Shown: one piece after another, positions 47,223 to 57,152 of the stretch | Layout: every line of letters begins with the position of its first letter | Numbering within the stretch: the first letter of the stretch is position 1 | Assembly (NCBI GenBank): GCA_030789695.1 | Contig: CM061138.1 | Location: 16,130,214 to 16,194,213, forward strand | DNA length: 64,000 nt | Reading direction: 5' to 3' | Source: Scilla litardierei | Lineage: Eukaryota > Streptophyta > Magnoliopsida > Asparagales > Asparagaceae | Notes under the pieces: generated by a model | Database searches by the model: none | Seen by the model: the letters and a program-made list of their open reading frames with translations, nothing else | Told to the model about the DNA's origin: nothing | Program-made: the position numbers and the translations under genes

Positions 47223-48801
47223 CTGCAGCCATTCCCATGCATTGTGTTTCTATACAGCACTTTGAAAGTCATATGGACGGAAAGCATTGACCGTGACAGT
47301 GTGTTTTTTTATTTTACATTTTTCCTTTTCCTTCCAGCTTCCAATTCTCTTAATTCTCTTCATCATCTGAACATTAACATTTTTGAGGTACTTGGTTTAA
47401 TATTTGTTATGTTTTCACAAAGTATCCCAAATCAAAACACCAATGGCAATTCAAGGAACCCGGGGGTTTCAAGATTGCAATAGGGATATAACTTGATTCC
47501 CACCTAGGTTTGTCTAATGAGAATGCATACCTTCGGGCTTTGGTTGCATAATAATCTTACCCATGGTTATTTTCTCTTCTTTTCCATTTTCCCTTTATTA
47601 TCAATTAAAAATTAAATAAAACAATGGACACTCCATTTCAGCCAATTGGTTGTGCTCTTCTTCTGCACATGAATGCATCCACATTAATGTGTTAAACTGT
47701 ACCACTGTGTAGATAGAATAAAATTGTTGTTATTTGTGTAACCAAAATTACTTGGACCATGTTTGGTAGCTGTAGTTTGAAGCTAACACCAACAGCCAAA
47801 ATTACTGGTGGTGGTCTCCAAATGAGATAAATACATTCCATTTCAAACTGTGGATATAAAAGGCATTGCCCAGAATTAAATGTGAGATTTGACACACTAT
47901 CACATCATCAGACTAGATATTTCCTGTCGACCCCTGCCCATATCCTGATACCTCTCAGCTATCCCATCACCACCAATGCCCATCTCACCACAAGCAAGCA
48001 ACAGAAACCCATCTCAATTACTTAACATCTAGGTTATAAAAAAAGGGAGGAATCCATTAGAAATGGTTGGAAGAGGATTAGGCAGAAAGAAGTAATCTTA
48101 TCATCAACATTTTGAAGTTGGAACAAGTATGGATGGAAATTTGTCCAAATTTGGTATGTATTTCGGTCTGGAAGAATGGTAGTTAAATTTAATTTAACAT
48201 CATGATGCAAATGAATTAAGTAACATAATATAGTCTATCATCCACTTATCCAATTTTAATATATTAAAAGTACTTTACTCACATCAGATTTAAAATAAAA
48301 AGGGACTAACATATCATCTATTTCAATATCACCCCATACAATCTTCAAACAACTACCATAACCTAGTGCGTGCAATTCAGTCCACCATAAAACTATCACT
48401 CATAAGACCAACTAATACACCAAACAAGTTATTAAGATGACACTTCTTTAGCCAAACGCTGCTTGGTACCATTGCCACACACCCATTTGCTCAAAATTCC
48501 TGTTATTTTCAAGAGTCACTTCCATATAACTTTTAAAATAATAGAATAGATGAGTGACGAATATTCAGCTGGTTTAGCGTGAGGCGGGCAAACGGGACAC
48601 TATTAACATATGCTGGCATTTTGAATCTAACACACAAAAACCCCACGTGAATGAAGAAACCCTGCACGGCTCTATATAAGATGGCAACCCCCTCAGAAAA
48701 ATAGCCATCTCCTGGTGCATCTCACTCCTCTAGACTTGTTTACAACCAATAACATAATGTCAATTAAACTAAGGGTGCTATTTTTGGCGTATCAATCTTA
48801 C
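47223..48801. other. Intronic sequence up to exon 2, nothing identified
   Basis: AT-rich, no retroelement domains or terminal repeats recognised. Likely original intron or old decayed insertions. Confidence 0.4.
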
Positions 48802-48916
48802 CTTGCCCCAACTTAAGTACAGCGGCAGTTATAAAGATGCTTAAGACCTTTTTAAACACTCCACCATCCAATATATCTCCTGGCGAGCCACCGTTCCAAG
48901 CTAAGATAATCATGAC
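48802..48916 (-). CDS. CALS: Callose synthase exon 2 of window
   Basis: 115 bp, VMIILAWNGG to AAVLKLGQ plus one base. Membrane segment followed by VFKKVLSIFITAAVLKLG. Donor GTAAGA. Separated from exon 1 by 90 bp and from exon 3 by 11,980 bp of transposon-filled intron. Confidence 0.93.
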
Positions 48917-49006
48917 CTACATAAAATGAAATTAGTAAATAAGATAGTTCCACAGTCAAATACTAAAAGTAAAGGAAGATGACAACAGATAAATAGAAGT
49001 GATCAC

Positions 49007-49126
49007 CTGTAAAGATAAGATAAAGAAGATCCACATTCTATCAAAACTTCGAAATATATGCCAAAATGAACGAATCTCAACAAAGTTGATTTTTCCAATC
49101 CACCGATCCATGGCGACTGGTTTTTC
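49007..49126 (-). CDS. CALS: Callose synthase exon 1 of window
   Basis: Forty codons, phase 0 at both ends, from EKPVAMDRW to FFILSLQ. Acceptor TGTTTAG, donor GTGATC. It contains FVEIRSFWHIFRSFDRMW, the family block just before the first membrane span. The preceding exon was not found up to 64000. Confidence 0.93.
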
Positions 49127-49446
49127 CTAAACAAATATCACGCAAATTAGAACGTCCAAGATTTTTTGAAGACATATTAGACACAATGGCAAGAGGAAAC
49201 AGAAAGTTCATAATCAACTAATAGCAATTAGCACCATTGTGAAACAACAGAAAATTTCATTCATAGAACATTGATAACGGAAATATCAAAGAAACATGCA
49301 GGTTTTGTTAACACCTCAATGGAGGATTTTGATGGGCCCCCACCACTGCGGGTTTATACCCGCACGAGGCCGGCGCGGGCCCAAGCCCAAGCCGCCAGCC
49401 AACCTTAGCCGCACGTGCACCTAGCCCCTTGAAACCCTATTTCCAT

Positions 49447-49455
49447 TATAAATAG
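49447..49455 (+). promoter_or_regulatory. TATA box of the copy C LTR
   Basis: TATAAATAG, 118 bp from the LTR start. Equivalent TATTTATAATAG or ATAAATAATAG words occur in the A and B LTRs. Confidence 0.55.
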
Positions 49456-49663
49456 AGGGGCTAGCCGTCGCTTGTTTTCTTATGCTATGATTTTGATATT
49501 GGTGTGATTCCATAGGTAGACGAGTGCGGACGTCCTCTTTGGCGTCGTGGGAGGAGAATACACCTATTTTGTATTCACTTATCTATATTTGTGCTATTGT
49601 TTTTTATAAAAATTGCATCTTTTTGTTAGATCCTAACAATTTGGTATCAGAGCGTGACGATCC

Positions 49664-51500
49664 ATGGCGGCCGCGACGAGATCGAAGGATAAAATCGAGG
49701 CATTGGAGGAAAAGTTCATGGGAAAAATTGAAGGGGTAAAGAAATCGGTGGAATCGGCGGTGGAATCCATCGAGCAAATGAAGGCAAGTCAAGCGAAGAA
49801 CGACGAGCAATTTGCAAAAATCCTCTCCCTTTTGACGGCTAATCCCCAAGGCGAAGGAAACCCTAATTCGACACCAAAGGCGGCAACTTTGAAAAAGGAA
49901 AAGGAAAAAAGAAGATATTTTTACCCAAAACCGACCCTATTTCGTGGAAGAATTGGACGAGGAAGAAGATGAGAGACCATATAAGGTTGATTATCGTGAG
50001 GAGGTGCGGCGAAAGACGGTGGAGTCTCCAAGGTGGGCGGCGGCCCTAGCCGTCCTTTCTGGGCGTCACACGCAAGCGAGGAGGGGCGGACGACCCCCCA
50101 AAACAGTTTTGGGGGACGGCCGCCGCGAGACTAGGGCGGGGGAGCCCCCCGCCTACCGTGAGGGGCGGCAGGGTTGGCCAGGCTCTACCGACCCTCGCCC
50201 AGGTCCGACGACCCTGCCGGACCATCGACAGGGCCTGCCGGCCCTCCGGCAACCCCGGAGGGTCCCGCCGGAGGGGCGCACTGATCGAAAGACCACCTGG
50301 CAGCCGCCAGGGGGGAGACACGCGTGGACAGGCCTTCGGGGGACTTTTCGAGCCTTCGGGGGCAGCGACCAGCAGTGGAGGACCAGTCTTACGGAGACGG
50401 ACGCGGGAGAGACCACAATTATGACGGCGAGGAGGCTACGAGGCTGAGTTCGGCGATGATGCAAGTTGGGATGACGTCAATGGCAGACGTGGAGTTCACC
50501 GAGGGGACTATGGGGGTCGTGGAGGAGTGCCACCAAGACCGTACGAGACCCAGGATAAGAGACGACAGCACCACCGTTTGCATCACCGAGCTGATGGGAG
50601 GCCCGATCAGGGGCACTTTGGGGGAGACTATAGGGTATGGAAGTTGAAGATGCCATTATTTACGGGGGAGTATCCACATGCTTGGTTGTTCATCGTGTAG
50701 AGATATTTCGCAGCGCACCACATGACAAATGCACAAAATCTGGAGGCGGCAGCTATTTACATGGAGGGAAGAGCCTTGGGATTGTACCAATGGAAGGAGA
50801 GAAAGCAACAGATTCGATGCTGGGAGGAGCTGAAGGATCTCGTGTTGGAGAAGTTCAGAGATCCCCGCTTGAAAAACCTTCACGAGCAGCTATATGCCCT
50901 CATATAGGAGGGACCTGTGCGGAAGTACATTAAGAGGTTTGAGACCTTGGCGGGGAGAGTACATGACGTGTCGGACGAGTCACTAGAGGGCACCCTCCTT
51001 AAGGGGCTGAGGCCCAGTCTTCGAGCTGCAGTGAGACCCTGTGAGCCCAGTGGGCTTTCTGAGGTCATAGAGATGGCACAGATGATAAAGGACGCTCAGA
51101 CAGAGAATGGGAAAGTCAGGAGCGGCTACAATGGCCAGTTACCGAGGGACACCCCGTCTGGAGTTGGAGGAGCAGGGACCACCACGGGGGCGGTCCAGAC
51201 GAGCAGGGAGAAGACGGGGAGAGGAGTAGCACTACCCCGGCAGGAGGACAGTTCAGGTGGATGACAGACGCTGAGATGAGGGAGAAGTGTCAGAAGGGTT
51301 TATGTTTCCGGTGTGATGAGAGGTTCACGTCAGGCCACAGATGCGCGGGGCGCAAGCTGCAGGTTCTGCTGCTGGAGGATGACGACGTAGACGGGGACGT
51401 CGAGGACGAGAGTCCTGAGCAGGAGGAGCAGCCCGAGGGTCATCAGCTTGACGTAGCAGAGGTGTCCCTTAACTCCGTGGTAGGGTTCACACCGAACCAC
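49664..51500 (+). pseudogene. gag: gag of copy C
   Basis: ATG 49664 begins MAAATRSKDKIEALEEKF, nearly the same as copy A. A GC-rich Pro/Arg region follows, then LKNLHEQLYALI with a TAG at 50906-50908, VSDESLEGTLLKGLRPSLRA, and the knuckle CFRCDERFTSGHRC near 51306-51350. An earlier TAG (about 50698) and frame changes disable it. Unlike A and B, the frame runs on past the acidic tail toward protease. Confidence 0.85.
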
Positions 51501-53351
51501 ACCATGAAGTTGAAGGGGGATCGACGAGCAGGAAGTGACTGTGTTGATAGACAGTGGGGCGACCAACAATTTTATTTCCATGAGAGTGGTGGAACAGTAG
51601 CGACTGCAGTTGACCGACGGCGGGAGCTTCAGTGTGATGATGGGCACAAGGAAGAAGGAGAGTAGTCGGGGAGTCTGCAGGGGATTGGTGCTGACCTTAC
51701 ATGGGATACAGGTGATGGCAGACTTTTTGCCTCTAGACTTGGGAAGCACAGATGTCATCCTGCGCATGACTTGGTTACAGACGCTGGGAAAGATGACAGT
51801 GAACTGGAAGCTTCTCCGGATGGAGTTCCAGGATGAGGGGAGAGCGGTCATCCTGCAGGGAGACCCTAGTCTTTGCAGAGCGGTAGTGTCATTGGAGACC
51901 ATGCTGAGGACCTTACAAACTGAGGGAGGCGGCTACCTGGTTGAGTTGTATACCATGACAGAGAGAGGAGACATAGAGACCAATGGGGAGCAGGCCGTGC
52001 CGGGGGAGGTGCAGCAGATGTTGGCGCAGTTTGAGGAGATTTTTCAGGAGCCTCGGGGTCTGCCACTGCCGAGGGACCATAAGCACACCATTGTACTACG
52101 AGAGGGGGTTTCCCCCATTAGTGTCAGACCATATCGGTACCCTCCAGCGCCAGAAGGACGAGATTGAGAGGATGGTAGCCGAGATGGTGGAGGCGGGAGT
52201 GATTCAGCCTAGTGTGAGCCCATTCTCTTTTATCGTGCTCCTGGTGAAGAAGGATGTGAGCTGATGTTTCTGTGTGGACTACCGAGCCTTGAACAAAGAG
52301 ACGGTGCCAGATAAGTTTTCCATACCGGTGATAGACGAGCTCCTGGACGAGTTACATGGGTTTGCCTGGTTCAGCAAAAGTCAGGCTACCATCACATCAG
52401 GATGCGATGGGAGGATGTGCCCAAGACGGCGTTCAGGACGCATGCGGGCCAGTACGAGTTTCTCGTCATGCCTTTTGGCTTGACGAACGCACCAGCCACC
52501 TTCCAGTCCCTTATAAATAAGGTATTCCGTCCGTACCTGAGGCGATTCGTACTTGTTTTCTTTGACGATACACTAGTGTACAGTCGCACCCTAGAGGAGC
52601 ACTTGGACCATCTGCAGGTGGTGTTTACAGAGTTGCAGTACCACCAGCTGGTGGCGAACATGAAGAAGTGCCTATTTGGACAGCCACAGGTGCAGTACCT
52701 GAGACATGTGGTGTCAGCAGAGGAGGTGGCAGCAGACAGGGGAAAGATTGCGGTGATGCTAGACTGGGCTCGCCCTACCACTCTCAGGGGGCCGCGGGAT
52801 TCCTAGGGCTGACAGGATACTACCGCAGGTTTGTGGAGCGATATGAGACCATCGCCTGGCCGTTGACCGAGATATTAAAGAACCAGTTCCATTGGGAGGA
52901 GGCGACGACAGCTTTTGAGGCTCTGAAGAAGGCCATAACTACAATGCCAGTCTTGGCACTATCAGACTTTTCCAGTCCCTTTGTGGTGGAGGCGGATGCA
53001 TCAGGGCATGGGCTGGAGGCCATACTGATGCAGGAGCAGAGGCCTATTGCCAAGTTCAGCCAAGTGTTGACAGCTAAAGGCCGACTGCTGTCGGTCTACG
53101 AGAGGGAGCTGATGCTCATAGTCTTGGCTATTCAGAAGTGACGGCCGTACTTGTTGGGGCGGAGTTTCCTGGTACGCACCGATCAGTGGAGCTTGAAGTA
53201 TCTATTAGAGCAACGGATGGTAGCAGAGGAGCATCAGAAGTGGCTGCGGAAGCTGATGGGGTACGTGTTTGAGATTGAGTATCGCCCGGGGCTGGAGAAC
53301 AAGGCGGCTGATGCATTATCCCGACGAGAGGACGTCTGCATCCTCCCGTAA
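51500..53351 (+). pseudogene. pol: pol of copy C: protease, RT and RNase H, no integrase
   Basis: Protease VLIDSGATNNFISM with the catalytic DSG at 51550. RT includes VCDYRAL-like [40 protein letters not shown] and the catalytic VFFDDTLVYS with DD at 52564-52569. RNase H begins VVEADASGHGLEAILMQ and the connection [14 protein letters not shown] precedes the stop at 53349. Stops (for example in QTV VEQ*RLQL after the protease core and after KKDVS) and several frameshifts inactivate it. Confidence 0.88.
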
Positions 53352-53352
53352 C

Positions 53353-53521
53353 AAGGAATACTCCCTCGGAAATATCTCAATAATCAAAACTCGACATACC
53401 TAGGGCCGGCCCGCTCCATCCCCTTTTATAATAATCCCACTAATTGTTGCCCAAATACTCATACACTAATGAAATAACACAAAACCCCCAAAATAACCCT
53501 CCTATTAGGCCGGATCTATCA
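53353..53521 (-). mobile_element. Inverted LTR fragment
   Basis: Read from 53521 on the minus strand it begins TGATAGATCCGGCC, like the LTR at 39153, and has GGGCCGGCCCTAGG further in. It is truncated where it meets copy C. Confidence 0.6.
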
Positions 53522-53659
53522 GAAACCTTAGAGATTCCATCACCTTCCTTGTGATTCAATTTTAACATTATCAAGGATATATGTGATATTGTTTCTTTCT
53601 TTCTCTTTATTTGGTGAATCTCTTGTTGATGAGATTATACAAATTTGCAACACAGGGAG
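53522..53659. other. Short remnant before a copia-type LTR
   Basis: Ends in CACAGGGAG, a weak polypurine-like run before the LTR start; otherwise unassigned. Confidence 0.35.
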
Positions 53660-54115
53660 TGTTGGCATATTTGTATGTTTGCTTGCAGGAAGCAAGTGGT
53701 AATAATGGATTTGAAATCTCTACGGGAAAAGGGGACCGAATGTAGGATCACAAGCACCGAACCAGAATAAATCTCGGTGTTTGCGTTTGCTCATTCTATG
53801 GATTGGGATTATTTACTTCTGTACTTTTATTGCAATTTTTTAGTAACTTTAAATTTTGCAATTTCGTCGTGATATATACTATTCAACCCCTCTCTAGTGT
53901 ATTTGACGCCAGGTAGGGGTGGCAAAATACCACCGACCCGACCCAAACCCGGTCTTCTTAGCCGGGTATGGGTAGAGGCATATTCGGGTCGGGTTGCATT
54001 CGGGTCGACCCGACCGACTTGGATAAAATCCGAGTCGGGTGCAGGTTTGGCCCGACAACCCGTTTGACCCGGATCCTACCTGTTTTACATAATCTTCCTT
54101 TATATATTTATATAA

Positions 54116-54518
54116 GGGTAAAGTGTTCCTAGGGTGCCTCTTTAGATTCAATCTAAGGAGTCGCCCCCATTTCCCCCCATCTCCCACGTTTTTTTTCGGA
54201 TTTTTTTTCATAGGGTTGTTGTTCACCTCGTGGATGATCAACATACCAAATTTCAAGGGATTCCAATACTTTTTGAGCCCCCATCTATCCCTTGCAACTT
54301 CGTGGGGTTTTCAGCATGTTTTCAGACCGTTGAAATTGCAAGGGATAGATGGGGGCTCTAAAAGTATTGGAATGACTTGAGTTTTGGTATGTTGACCATC
54401 CATGATGTGAACAACAATCTCATTAAAAATTAAATCCAATAAAAATGTGGGATATGAGTGAAAATGGGGGCGACTCCTTAGATTCAATCTAAGGAGTCAC
54501 CCTAGGAACACTTTACCC
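54116..54518. mobile_element. Foldback MITE with perfect 9-bp TSD
   Basis: 403 bp, starting GGGTAAAGTGTTCCTAGGG, with the inverted copy at the end, flanked on both sides by TTTATATAA (54107-54115 and 54519-54527). The arms keep pairing far inward (TAGATTCAATCTAAGGAGTC, GCCCCCATCTATCCCTTGCA), so most of the element can fold. A 9-bp duplication fits the Mutator superfamily. Confidence 0.88.
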
Positions 54519-54529
54519 TTTATATAATA

Positions 54530-56516
54530 ATGCGCTTGCGTTGGGTACGGTTAGACCACGCATTGCTGACTGCTTTGGTTGAAAGATGGAGGCCAGAGAC
54601 AAATACATTTCACATGCGTCTGGGAGAGATGACAATCACGTTACAGGACGTGGCAGTCATCACAGGCCTACCGATTGATGGAGAACCAATATATCAATGT
54701 GAAATGCGAGATGGCAGCTGGGGTGCATTGATGGAGAGACTACTTGGACAGGATACCCCGCAAAGAAAAGCAGCCAAGGTAAAACTTAGTTGGTTGCGTG
54801 ATACATTTTCTGATTTGCCTGAGGATGTAGATGATGAGGACATTCAGCGGTATGCACGGGCATATCTGCTTCATATGATTGGAACCTTACTGGTTCCGGA
54901 TCCAAGCAAAGGATCTATAAATCTCCGCTGGTTGACAAAGTTAGATGATTTTGAGGAGTCCGGTGGATATTCATGGGGAAGTGCGGTGCTTGCGCACTTG
55001 TATGCTGAGCTCAGCAAGGTGGCATTAAAGCAGACAAAGGCTTTATATGCATGCGGATTATTATTACAGGTATAATTTTTTTTGTTAGCTATAATAGTGA
55101 TATATCTATATATATATCTATATATTTCACATTCTGAGGAAAAATTCATATTACAGGTTTGGAGCTGGGAGAGAATGTATGTAGGAAGACCAAGGCTCCT
55201 GCAGGATGTATTTGCTGACACCGTTCCCTATGGGTTCAGGTGGAATACAGGAAAATCATTCATGGAAACTGCTCATGGAAACCTTGATACATACAGAGAC
55301 CAATTTGACACATTAGAGAGTACGCAGGTGTGTATATGTAAATTTTATAACGTAGGTGATCAATTGATATATAATATAGTACACTGATATATTTGTGTAC
55401 TTCATGTCTCATAGGTTACCTGGGAGCCTTATGTAGAGCGATTCGAGCAGCTGCCGGCGTTATGTCGTGAACATCCCGAGTTATGGCGAGCGAGGGTACC
55501 CATATTCTGTTGGGAAGCACGGGTTATGCATGCACCCGACCGTGTCATGCGGCAATTTGGTTTACGTCAACACATCCCATCTGCCCTCCCAGTCTTGGCG
55601 GGGAAGCCAAGACCAGCGCAGCCAGCAGAGGTGACTGTAATCAGGGATCCTCTTGCACATTGGATGGGTAGAGTAGATCACATTGTGAATGAGGGGGATG
55701 TGGTATCGGTTGCTGCCTATATGGAGTGGTATTGGGGGATTACCAGGAGGTGGATTTTTCTGAGGCAGCAACCCCCGTTCACACAAATGCCCCGAGGACC
55801 CATCGAGCGCCAACATGTAAGATGTTCAAGTTTAATTTTTTATAGTATTTTTTATAACCAATATGCTTAGTACTTAATTTGTTTTACAGGTTGCCGGATA
55901 TGTTTCATTGTACGATATGGCAGGGCAAGTATTGCAAACACAGGATCAGGGGTTGCTGCATACGATGAGGACCCATATCGATGATGTGCTACATCGTACA
56001 CGCCATCTTCCAGAAGGTGTAGATACGAGCGAGCTGCGTCGTTTATATAGGATGGGTGAGGCCGGCACTTCTCAGCAGGAGCATACCGGAGATGATGACG
56101 CCGGCACTTCTCAGCAGGAGCATACCAGAGCAGATGACGCTGGCACCTCTCAGCAGGAGCATACAGGCGTACATGAGTCCTGCACTTGGCAGCTGGACCA
56201 GCCCATAGCTTATGACAGCACGTGTCAGCCGCCCCCTCACGGAGGTTATGACACCGACACTTGGACGCAGCACCCTCATGGAGGGTATGACCCCGGCACT
56301 TGGCAGCAGCCCCCTCCCATATCATTTGACGCCGGATCTTGGCACCCGAGCATATGGGATGTTCCATCCGATTGGCAGCAGCAGCCTACCCAGGGTACAT
56401 GGTATGACGGCAGCACTTGCTGCTTCGGTGGCAGTTTGAGCGGCGGGATTTCTCCACAGATTACAGGAGGAAGACAGCGGCTCAAGCGGCCAACGAAGCG
56501 GCGAAAAGACCCGTAG
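54530..56516 (+). CDS. Plant mobile domain (PMD) protein, MAIN-like, four exons
   Basis: Exons 54530-55069, 55157-55327, 55415-55816 and 55890-56516 have GT-AG borders and phase-0 joins, giving 579 residues. The N-terminus LDHALLTALVERWRPETNTF and LQDVAVITGLPIDGEPI is the hallmark of the PMD (aminotransferase-like) family, which includes Arabidopsis MAIN/MAIL1 and many transposon-borne copies. Later blocks include WLRDTFSDLPEDVDDEDIQR and YMEWYWGITRRWI. The C-terminus has three 39-bp repeats (GTSQQEHT) and Trp/Gln-rich sequence. The start codon lies two bases after the MITE target duplication, and relatives usually have more residues before LDHAL, so the N-terminus may be truncated. Biochemical function in transposons is not settled. 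Confidence 0.87.
56062..56178 (+). repeat. 39-bp coding repeat in the PMD gene
   Basis: Three units start at 56062, 56101 and 56140, encoding AGTSQQEHT plus a variable acidic tail. The period is a multiple of three, so the frame is kept. Confidence 0.9.
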
Positions 56517-56663
56517 ATGAGATCATGAAGAGAAAATTCTCCACTGGAGCGGAGCCCAACCCAGTGACATAATACCTTCATCATTCCGTCAACAATCTTT
56601 CTCCATTTAGCGTGACCACATTATCCACGTCAAGCAAGCGCCAACACTTCTCAGTTGGTGGGA

Positions 56664-56734
56664 GTGTGATACGTATCACAATATCAGGGCAGCCACGTTT
56701 TGAAGTTGGCGGGAGTGTGATACGTATCACACTC
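56664..56734. promoter_or_regulatory. Repeated perfect palindrome between PMD and MURA
   Basis: TGTGATACGTATCACA occurs at 56665-56680 and again inside a 22-bp perfect palindrome at 56713-56734. Both copies are preceded by GTTGG(T/C)GGGAG. The spot is downstream of PMD and upstream of MURA, so it could be a protein-binding or processing site. Confidence 0.55.
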
Positions 56735-56791
56735 CATGCCTGAAGATCACATTCTGGCTGCTGGAAATATATAGCAGCCAGAGCCGCAGTT

Positions 56792-56897
56792 GTCAGGTGC
56801 GGCCCAAGGCCGCACTTTGAAGATGCGGCCTTGGCCGCATCTTCAAAGTGCGGCCTTGGGCCGCATCTTCAAAGTGCGGCCTTGGGCCGCACCTGAC
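56792..56897. repeat. 39-bp perfect inverted repeat, GC-rich hairpin 5' of MURA
   Basis: Positions 56792-56830 are the exact reverse complement of 56859-56897. The 28-base spacer is itself made of the same GGCCGCA/TGCGGCC words. A transcript would fold into a very stable hairpin about 250 bp before the MURA start codon. Confidence 0.9.
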
Positions 56898-57152
56898 TAC
56901 TGCGTCCAGTAGTCGACACCCTGCCTCGGCCGCGGCTTCTGTTTGCTGTGTTTGTTTTTGTGCGACTGTGTTTTTTGCGACGGCGGGATTTGGTCCGATC
57001 CAACTCAACTGCCCTCCGAAACTCTTTGCCATACGAGAACTTATCCGTGACGATTCAACTCGCCTAATAGGTATTAAGCGTCTTTTGTTCATCTTTATGT
57101 TATACTTTAGGGAGTTATGGATTTATAATGGTGTGTGTGCAGGTTGTTGAAA

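Larger units (their letters stand above)
3670..49126 (-). other. CALS: Callose synthase (1,3-beta-glucan synthase) gene, partial, 14 exons
   Basis: Callose synthases are large plasma-membrane enzymes that polymerise UDP-glucose into 1,3-beta-glucan at cell plates, plasmodesmata, sieve plates and pollen walls. Fourteen minus-strand exons total 1,607 bp (about 535 codons) with GT-AG borders and phases that fit at every junction. Exons 1-8 carry the N-terminal membrane cluster (motifs [57 protein letters not shown]). Exons 9-14 begin the central cytosolic loop ([54 protein letters not shown]). The known proteins are about 1,950 residues, so the N-terminus and the catalytic glucan synthase domain lie outside the window. 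Wording is closest to the CALS1-4 type from memory. No stop or frameshift was seen, so the gene looks functional despite kilobases of transposon in its introns. Confidence 0.93.
49330..53352 (+). mobile_element. Decayed Ty3/gypsy gag-pol element, 3' truncated, copy C
   Basis: 5' LTR 49330-49638 (TGATGGGCCC to CCTAACA, TATA box within), primer site 49642-49653, then gag, protease, RT and RNase H. The sequence stops after RNase H with no integrase and no 3' LTR; an inverted piece of another LTR follows at 53353. It is the gag-pol relative of the gag-only copies A and B. Confidence 0.88.
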
